Source: Candidatus Avelusimicrobium faecicola (lineage in GTDB: Bacteria > Elusimicrobiota > Elusimicrobia > Elusimicrobiales > Elusimicrobiaceae). From it: 17,722 bases of DNA. The DNA lies in assembly GCA_900540405.1 (NCBI GenBank), contig UQFW01000032.1:1-17722 (forward strand), read 5' to 3'. Position numbers and translations under genes: made by a program. Positions 12,600 to 17,722 of the stretch are shown piece after piece. Below the pieces are notes generated by a model, which was not told where the DNA came from, did not search any database, and saw only the letters and a list, made by a program, of their open reading frames with translations. The number at the start of each line of letters is the position of its first letter. The first letter of the stretch is position 1.

Positions 12600-14156
12600 T
12601 TATTTGGCGGCCGCCCGCGCCTGTTTGTAGCGGCTGAGCAAGGCCGATAATTCCTCGGGGCTGGCTTTTTTGGATTGGATGTTGGCCAGCATATCCGCCA
12701 CCACTTCCAACGACGAGCCCGTTTCCAACATTTCCAATACAAACTGGGAAATCTGCGCGTTGTAGTTGCCGTTCAGTTCCGCCACTAATGTTTGCAACGC
12801 AAACAAATGTTTTTTGCGGTCGGACTTCCAAAAGGTATACGGCGCCAAAGAGCTTTCAAAAAATTCCAAAATTTCTTCGGCGGGTTTGGTGCCCAGGTAA
12901 TTTTTCATTACTTCCGGCGCCAGCCCTTTGGTTAAGGTTTTGGCTTTTAAGTCCCGCAGGTATTGCGCCTGGTCTTTGGCTTCCGTTTGGCTTAGCGTAC
13001 CCAGCAAAACTTTGCAGGCCAGTTCTTTGTTTTCGTCCGCTTCCGTGCAGAACGGCAGTTGGCGCAAAATATCGGCCATTTCCGTTTCTATTTGGGCAAA
13101 ATCTTTCTGCCCGCCGAATTTGGCCGCAATATCCGCCGCGTAGCCGCTGTAAAGATTTTTTTTGGAAAGCTGTTCTTTCAGCACAATTCTGTCCCGGCGC
13201 AGTTGGGCCGCTTTTTGGGCCGCATCAAATGTTTTGGCAGTGCCGTCCAACAGCACTTTTACCGCCAGGCCCAGGTTTTCTTCTTTCTGTTTTACATGGG
13301 GCAAGCGTTGCAAAACCGCCTGGAACGCATCTAAAACATCTTTGGGAGTTTTGCTCTTTAGGTAGCGGCAGGCAATAATCATCAGGTCTTCTTCCAAAAT
13401 TTGCTTGTTGAGCATTTTGGATAACAGCGTAATATCCTGCGCATCTTTGGGCGTAATGGTGCATAACAAAGCGCGCGCGCAGAGCGAGGCGTTCAGGCTG
13501 TCGTCTTTATTAATTTTGCCTAGTTGGGTAAAAAGTTTGTTAAATTCCGGGTTGAATAAAATAGCTTCCGGCTGGGTGTATACGCGCAGTAAATCGGCCG
13601 TCAGCACGACGGAAATATGGTATTTGTCGGCGGTGGCTAATACGGCGCGGCGGTTTTCCTTGGGGGTGGAGCGGTTGCGCGAAAGCAGTTCCCGCGCCTG
13701 TTCCAATAAAATATCCAGGGCGCAAAGCACTTTTTGCTCGTCGTTCAGCGGGCGGTCCTGCACGTCTTTTAAGGCGGTGGCAAATTGCACGTCAAAATAC
13801 TTGCGGGAAGAAAAAGACGCATACACGTTTAGCAGTAAATCCGTATCTTCCTGCTCCAATTCCAACGCTTTGGCCAGTTCCGCAATAGAGGTGGCATTGT
13901 TGTAAATGCGCAGTTGGCGCAAGGCGGCGGGGAGCGTAATTTCATCCAGCAGAATTTTAGCCGCAATCGTGTCCGTCATGGCGGAATCGGAACTTAATTG
14001 GGCGGAGATATTGGCAATATCCTGCTGTAATTCCGGCAGGGATTTTTTATTTTCCAGGGTATACACCAGTTTGGCGGCGTAGTCGTCGTCAATACTGGGG
14101 AGCATATTGTAAATGGTGCCCAACATTCCGCTTCTTTTATCTGCTTTTTCGCTCAT
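12600..14156 (-). CDS. Uncharacterised all-helical protein
   Basis: This 518-residue protein belongs to no family I recognise. There is no signal peptide or membrane helix, so it is cytosolic. Nearly the whole sequence is predicted helical with frequent Leu/Ala and alternating Lys/Glu, built as repeated helix pairs of about 35-45 residues (for example SIAELAKALELEQEDTDLLL, TPKDVLDAFQAVLQRLPHV, GTKPAEEILEFFESSLAPY). This gives the look of an alpha-solenoid, and several PKD/PEE turns recur, but no TPR or HEAT consensus can be pinned down. It starts 15 bp after the stop of the FchA-like gene, so the two are co-transcribed; a weak SD (AAGGGG) lies in that gap. The next gene on the same strand encodes the GYF_2-like protein; a shared role is a guess. 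Confidence 0.8.
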   Translation of the reverse strand: MSEKADKRSGMLGTIYNMLPSIDDDYAAKLVYTLENKKSLPELQQDIANISAQLSSDSAMTDTIAAKILLDEITLPAALRQLRIYNNATSIAELAKALELEQEDTDLLLNVYASFSSRKYFDVQFATALKDVQDRPLNDEQKVLCALDILLEQARELLSRNRSTPKENRRAVLATADKYHISVVLTADLLRVYTQPEAILFNPEFNKLFTQLGKINKDDSLNASLCARALLCTITPKDAQDITLLSKMLNKQILEEDLMIIACRYLKSKTPKDVLDAFQAVLQRLPHVKQKEENLGLAVKVLLDGTAKTFDAAQKAAQLRRDRIVLKEQLSKKNLYSGYAADIAAKFGGQKDFAQIETEMADILRQLPFCTEADENKELACKVLLGTLSQTEAKDQAQYLRDLKAKTLTKGLAPEVMKNYLGTKPAEEILEFFESSLAPYTFWKSDRKKHLFALQTLVAELNGNYNAQISQFVLEMLETGSSLEVVADMLANIQSKKASPEELSALLSRYKQARAAAK

Positions 14157-14171
14157 GGCCGTTGCCCCTTG

Positions 14172-14741
14172 CTAACAAGATTTTAAGAACAGCGTAATGT
14201 GCTGTTCAAATTTAGTGACCCAATCGTTATTTTTAATAAATTCCAGGTTGGCTTTAATGCTTTCTACCGAGCATTTTACACACGCTTTTAACAAATGCTG
14301 CCCGCAGTACACGTCCGACAAAATAACCGGCGCAATATCCGCTTTTATCAGGTCTGCTTCGCGCAAGCACTGTATGGCGGTGGTGGCGGTATCCGCAGGC
14401 ACTTTGGCCGCGGTGACTAACGCATCCTGCACGGCCTGCTCCCGCGCGGGGTTATCCTTGGGGAGTTTTTTGGCTACCAGATAAGCCGCGTAGGCTTCGC
14501 CGTCTTTGCGGATGAAATTTTTAAGCTCCTCTTTTAAGGAGCCCATTTTTTTAAGGCTCTGTGAAAGTTTGGCTTTTACGTTTTCCGGCGTGGATTTGCG
14601 GTTGGCGGTGGTTTGCATGGCCATCATCACTAACGCACAGCCCATGGCCCCGCTCATAGCGGCGGCGGCACCGCCCCCGGGGGTCGGCTCCGCACTGGCT
14701 AACGCCTCCACAAATTTGGCCGCAGTTTTATCCCATTCCAT
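14172..14741 (-). CDS. fchA: FTCD_C-family cyclohydrolase/cyclodeaminase
   Basis: The protein has 189 residues, the usual length of stand-alone FTCD_C-domain proteins. Residues 16-40 carry the family signature (SAEPTPGGGAAAAMSGAMGC), with helices throughout and the conserved stretch ALVTAAKVPADTATTAIQCL in the second half. Stand-alone members act as methenyl-tetrahydrofolate cyclohydrolase (FchA) in one-carbon metabolism or as formiminotetrahydrofolate cyclodeaminase in histidine/glycine-type degradation. The sequence alone does not separate the two, and no formiminotransferase, histidine-degradation or folD gene is nearby. It is cytosolic. GGAGGA at 14749-14754 (complement), 7 nt before ATG, supports the start. 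It lies 23 bp after the HAD gene and 15 bp before the 518-residue gene. The symbol is tentative. Confidence 0.85.
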   Translation of the reverse strand: MEWDKTAAKFVEALASAEPTPGGGAAAAMSGAMGCALVMMAMQTTANRKSTPENVKAKLSQSLKKMGSLKEELKNFIRKDGEAYAAYLVAKKLPKDNPAREQAVQDALVTAAKVPADTATTAIQCLREADLIKADIAPVILSDVYCGQHLLKACVKCSVESIKANLEFIKNNDWVTKFEQHITLFLKSC

Positions 14742-14764
14742 TTTTGTTTCCTCCCCCCATTATT

Positions 14765-15616
14765 TTACATAATGGTTCCGGATTCCAAGTCCGAATATTT
14801 TTTAATGCGCAGCATTTTCAGGCGGTCTTCGTCTATGCCGGTGCGGCTGAAGAAAACGTGTTCAATAGCGCTGGCGGGCATAATGTAGCTGCCGCGTTTA
14901 ACGCCTTTGGGGTCCGTTTTTAAGCCCAACCACACGCACCAGGTGGAAACATCTTTGAAATCTTTTTCTTCCAGTTCCGCCGCGGCGCGTAAAATTTTGG
15001 CCGGGTCCCCAAACCCGCTGGTAATTACCGCACTGTGGAAACCGCAGTTTTTGGCGGCTACAATATCCCGGTGCGTATCGCCGATTACATAAATGTTTTC
15101 GGGTTTGAGCGTGGTTTTATATTTCTTTTCCGCGCGTTTGACGGCGGCTAACAGCATATCTTCGCGCGTGTGGCCGTCTTCCCCAAAGCCGCCTAATTCA
15201 AAAAAGGAATTTAAGCCGGAGGGTTCTAGTTTAATGCGGGCGCCTTGTTCCAAATTGCCGGTGCCCAAGGCCAAAATAACATCCGGGTCTTTTTGTAAAA
15301 GTTTTAAGAATTTTTCCACCCCGGGCACTAAATCGTAATGTTTGGCGCGCACGGCGGCGTGGACTTCAATAGGCAATAATTCCAAATATTTGGCGGTCAT
15401 TTTTTTCATTTCCGCCGCGGTGGGCTTTTTGCCGTTGTTCAACAGCCCGTATACCAACGTGAAATTATCCGTATCCGTCCGGCCGGAAATTAACGAGTGT
15501 TCAAATTCCGGGCAGGAACCGTACAGTTCTTCAAACGCCTTTTTTAAGGCGGTGCGGCCGGCTCCCCCGGCGTTTACTAAAGTACCATCCAAATCAAACA
15601 AAACCAGTTTTTTCAT
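14765..15616 (-). CDS. HAD-superfamily hydrolase, phosphoglycolate phosphatase-like
   Basis: The protein has 283 residues. Motif I DLDGT (8-12) gives nucleophile D8 and acid D10; motif II is TGN (119-121); motif III K129 lies in ARIKLEPSGL; motif IV is GDTHRD (179-184). A helical cap of type C1 lies between residues about 15 and 95. It is a cytosolic Mg-dependent phosphatase of the Gph/PGMB-like group; the substrate cannot be read from the sequence. It is about 50 residues longer than usual: the region after about 225 (GVKRGSYIMPASAIEHVFFS and on) is an extra C-terminal segment with no family I recognise. Its ATG overlaps the TGA of the EamA gene (ATGA, 15613-15616), and AAAGGAG lies inside that gene, so translation is probably coupled. 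Confidence 0.88.
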   Translation of the reverse strand: MKKLVLFDLDGTLVNAGGAGRTALKKAFEELYGSCPEFEHSLISGRTDTDNFTLVYGLLNNGKKPTAAEMKKMTAKYLELLPIEVHAAVRAKHYDLVPGVEKFLKLLQKDPDVILALGTGNLEQGARIKLEPSGLNSFFELGGFGEDGHTREDMLLAAVKRAEKKYKTTLKPENIYVIGDTHRDIVAAKNCGFHSAVITSGFGDPAKILRAAAELEEKDFKDVSTWCVWLGLKTDPKGVKRGSYIMPASAIEHVFFSRTGIDEDRLKMLRIKKYSDLESGTIM

Positions 15617-16500
15617 TTTTTATCTCCTTTGATAATGCCGGTGACAATGTACGCCCCGGACAGGGCCAATATCAAACCAAGCACTTTATATGTATTTACT
15701 GTGTCCTGCCCAAGCAGAACGGATAAAATAAAAGTCATTACCGGGTAAGACAAAATAATGGCGGTTGCCTTGCCCAAATCCATATTGCGTATGGCGGTAT
15801 ACCAAAAGGTATTGCCGATAAAATAATTGCAAATGGCGCTAAAGCCCAGCGTGACCCACAACACCCAAGTAGGGGTGAACAGCAGCGGCCCCTGCACCGT
15901 AAACAATACCGCGCAAAAAACGGCTAACACCGGGATAGCAAAAATGGCCCGGGCCGCGGCAATAAGTGCGGGCGGCATATCTTGGGGTAATTTTTTAGCA
16001 AAAATGTGGCTTACTTGGAACATCCACAACGTGCCTAAAATGAGCAAATCCCCTTTTAATTGCACGCTAATACCCGTTTGCCATAACAACACCCCAACGC
16101 CCAACACAATCAGCAAAGAACCGCCAATTTGTTTGCCGGTGGGTTTTTCCCCCAACAAAAAATAGGCCAGAATGAGCGAATAGACCATTTCAAATTGGTT
16201 CAAAATGGCGGCATTGGCCGGGGTGGTATAATTAAGGGCCAACATAAAAAACGTCATGGGTAAAGCCGTGCCGAAAGTGGCCATTAATAAACATTGGGGC
16301 CAAACTTTTTTGGCCAGTAATGTTTTCCACCCGCCTGTTTTTACCAGGTACGGAATGAAACAAACGGCAGCCACGGTGCAGCTTAAAAGCATAAACAACG
16401 TGGAGGCCGCATACGGCGTGGCGAATTTAGTTCCCACTACGTTTGCGGCTACAAAAAACCATGCAAGCCAAATGGCTACCACGGGGGCTACATTAAACAT
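15613..16500 (-). CDS. EamA/DMT-superfamily transporter 1
   Basis: This 295-residue inner-membrane protein has about ten membrane helices arranged as two EamA repeats. Family features include YTTPANAAILNQFEMVYSLI near 90-110, LGEKPTGKQIGGSLLIVLGV (first-repeat end) and ATAIILSYPVMTFILSVLLG with the matching end of the second repeat. Relatives export or import amino acids, nucleobases or other metabolites; the substrate is not predictable. It is a clear paralog of the gene at 16544-17419, the two being arranged in tandem 43 bp apart. A GAGGG SD lies about 11 nt before ATG. Its stop overlaps the start of the HAD gene by 4 nt. Confidence 0.9.
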   Translation of the reverse strand: MFNVAPVVAIWLAWFFVAANVVGTKFATPYAASTLFMLLSCTVAAVCFIPYLVKTGGWKTLLAKKVWPQCLLMATFGTALPMTFFMLALNYTTPANAAILNQFEMVYSLILAYFLLGEKPTGKQIGGSLLIVLGVGVLLWQTGISVQLKGDLLILGTLWMFQVSHIFAKKLPQDMPPALIAAARAIFAIPVLAVFCAVLFTVQGPLLFTPTWVLWVTLGFSAICNYFIGNTFWYTAIRNMDLGKATAIILSYPVMTFILSVLLGQDTVNTYKVLGLILALSGAYIVTGIIKGDKK

Positions 16501-16543
16501 ACAAAATATCCCTCATACTCTATATTCTACCTAATTTATGGGC

Positions 16544-17419
16544 TTAATGGCCTTGTTTCTTTACTAAACGGCTCACCCAGTAGGCCCCCAACAGCGTAAG
16601 CACCAGGCCCAAAATTTGGTACGGGGTGATTTTTTCCAGCCCCAACGCGGCGGAACCCAATAGGGATAACACCGGATAAGAAAGATAAATTGCCGTCACG
16701 CGGCTTAAATCCATCGCACGGATGGCTTTGTACCAAAGCACCATAGCCAGGCCGTATTTTAACAAGCCGGTATAGGACAAAACGCTGAACATTTGCAAAT
16801 TGGGTTTTATAATCACGCCGTCCGTGCATAAAATAACGGCCATAATGATAATCAAAGCCGGCAGGGCGTACAGGTTGCGCGCCATACCAATCACGCGGTA
16901 ATCCAGCTGTTTAGGCAGTTTTTTAGCCACGGTGGACCCGGCTTGCAACATCCAGGTAGAGCCGACGATTAACAAATCCCCTATCCAACGCGGGGTATAG
17001 TGTTCTTTCAGCAAAATAAACAGTACGCCCAGTACAATCAGCGCACTGCCCAGCAGTTGGCTGCGGGTGGGAAATTCTTTCAGAAAGACGGCGGCAAATA
17101 ACAGGGAATAGAGGAGTTCCGATTGCTGTAAAATAGCCGCGTTGCCCGGTGTGGTGTAATGGAGCGCAATAAGGGAAATGGTAAACGGCAAAGCTGTGCC
17201 AAACGTGCCGATAAACAGGAATTTCCAGCGTGTTTCCCGCGCCAGTAATTCCCCCCATTTATGGTTTTTAGTCACCCAAGGCGTAAAATACAGTACGCCA
17301 ATCAGCGTGCCCAAAAACACCAGTAGGGCGGGGCTGATGACCCCCACAGCATATTTGCCCGCAATGGGCGACAGGCCCACAATGGCCCAGCACAACCAAG
17401 TTGCTGCTAAAGGATTCAT
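16544..17419 (-). CDS. EamA/DMT-superfamily transporter 2
   Basis: This 291-residue protein of about ten helices has two EamA repeats (YTTPGNAAILQQSELLYSLL and VTAIYLSYPVLSLLGSAALG). It is paralogous to transporter 1: the same motif order, FGTALPFT in place of FGTALPMT, and AKKLPKQL in place of AKKLPQDM. The pair looks like an old tandem duplication; the two could work as separate transporters or as partners. The substrate is unknown. It is the first gene of the minus-strand cluster; the SD is GGAG about 10 nt before ATG, and an extended -10 lies at 17455-17463. Confidence 0.9.
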   Translation of the reverse strand: MNPLAATWLCWAIVGLSPIAGKYAVGVISPALLVFLGTLIGVLYFTPWVTKNHKWGELLARETRWKFLFIGTFGTALPFTISLIALHYTTPGNAAILQQSELLYSLLFAAVFLKEFPTRSQLLGSALIVLGVLFILLKEHYTPRWIGDLLIVGSTWMLQAGSTVAKKLPKQLDYRVIGMARNLYALPALIIIMAVILCTDGVIIKPNLQMFSVLSYTGLLKYGLAMVLWYKAIRAMDLSRVTAIYLSYPVLSLLGSAALGLEKITPYQILGLVLTLLGAYWVSRLVKKQGH

Positions 17420-17454
17420 AAAAAGTATTCTCCGACGGTAATTAAGATAGTAAT

Positions 17455-17463
17455 ATTATACCA
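17455..17463 (-). promoter_or_regulatory. Extended -10 promoter of the minus-strand cluster
   Basis: On the minus strand TGGTATAAT is a TGn extended -10 with a perfect TATAAT, the same nonamer as in the feoAB promoter. There is no good -35. It lies 35 bp before the start codon of EamA transporter 2 and could drive the whole cluster. Confidence 0.6.
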
Positions 17464-17695
17464 TTTTGCGCTTAGGTATTTGGGCGGTGCGGATAGGTTA
17501 AAATACGCGAAAAAGGCCGGCTGAGCCGCGCGCGAAACATTTGGCCGGGCGGGTGATATTATTGGGCGCTTTGTGGGGTGGTGCGTGGCGGGGTGGCGGC
17601 AGAAACCAGGTGGAGCGGGCGAAAAAGCCGCCCTAGAAACAAGGTTAGGCAGTGCGGGGTGTAGCGGCGGCCCGCAGGGCTGTCTTAATACTTAA
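17464..17695. other. G-rich non-coding stretch
   Basis: No credible ORF, tRNA or known RNA is seen. The plus strand is strongly G-rich from about 17560 to 17690, and a fourth, weaker copy of the G-rich intergenic motif (core GTAGCGG) lies at about 17654-17670. Some small hairpins such as GGC/GCC at 17617-17630 can form. Confidence 0.35.
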
Positions 17696-17722
17696 TAAAA
17701 AAACCAAGCATAAACGCTTGGT
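17694..17722 (-). terminator. Terminator of a minus-strand gene right of the window
   Basis: ACCAAGC (17703-17709) pairs with GCTTGGT (17716-17722), preceded by seven A's (17696-17702) that give a U-run on the minus strand. It ends a minus-strand gene lying beyond the window edge. Confidence 0.7.

Noticed and set aside
17464-17695. tRNA or other known RNA gene in the G-rich right-hand spacer
   Set aside because: No T-loop (GTTCGANNC) or cloverleaf pairing could be found.

Overview
The window reads as a chromosomal segment of a Gram-negative, anaerobe-like bacterium. The best guess is an animal-associated member of Elusimicrobiota. This rests on three stand-alone type IV pilin-like genes with near-identical FTLIELLVVVLIIG N-termini, a fused ferrous-iron transporter, a small 2[4Fe-4S] ferredoxin, a lipoprotein and the general codon style. 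It is an inference; no rRNA, tRNA or marker gene is present. I see no mobile element, phage gene or CRISPR array.

Layout. 1-289 holds terminators and a short palindromic repeat. 290-2140 (-) encodes an exported ankyrin-repeat protein with a Lys/Arg/Ala-rich, tyrosine-striped tail. 2141-2587 has no protein gene but carries a good candidate small RNA (+, about 2331-2420). 2588-2758 (-) is a 56-residue ferredoxin. 2907-3380 (+) is pilin-like gene 1. 3599-5548 (+) is a FeoA-FeoB fusion behind a strong extended -10 promoter. 5636-6178 (-) is pilin-like gene 2, preceded by a 210-nt structured leader (6213-6424) that can form two mutually exclusive folds, one ending in an intrinsic terminator just before the ribosome-binding site. 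6498-6965 (-) is a LEA14/WHy-like lipoprotein, divergent from pepT (7033-8268, +). 8597-9145 (+) is pilin-like gene 3, whose -10 box sits inside a perfect 12-bp inverted repeat.

From 17419 down to 9405 all genes are on the minus strand: two paralogous EamA-type transporters, a HAD phosphatase overlapping the second transporter by ATGA, a FTCD_C/FchA-like folate cyclohydrolase/cyclodeaminase, an unrecognised all-helical 518-residue protein, and a 1026-residue protein with an N-terminal GYF_2-like domain, a very long acidic disordered region, one membrane helix and a periplasmic C-terminus. Spacings of -4, 23 and 15 bp suggest that at least 16500-12600 is one transcript; the 114-bp gap to the GYF_2 gene has no clear terminator.

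The most unusual element is the pilin-gene-2 leader. It has the logic of a riboswitch or attenuator (a closed aptamer-like domain, an antiterminator overlapping its closing stem, a terminator, then the SD), and I cannot assign it to any riboswitch class I know. The second is the C-rich candidate small RNA at 2331-2420.
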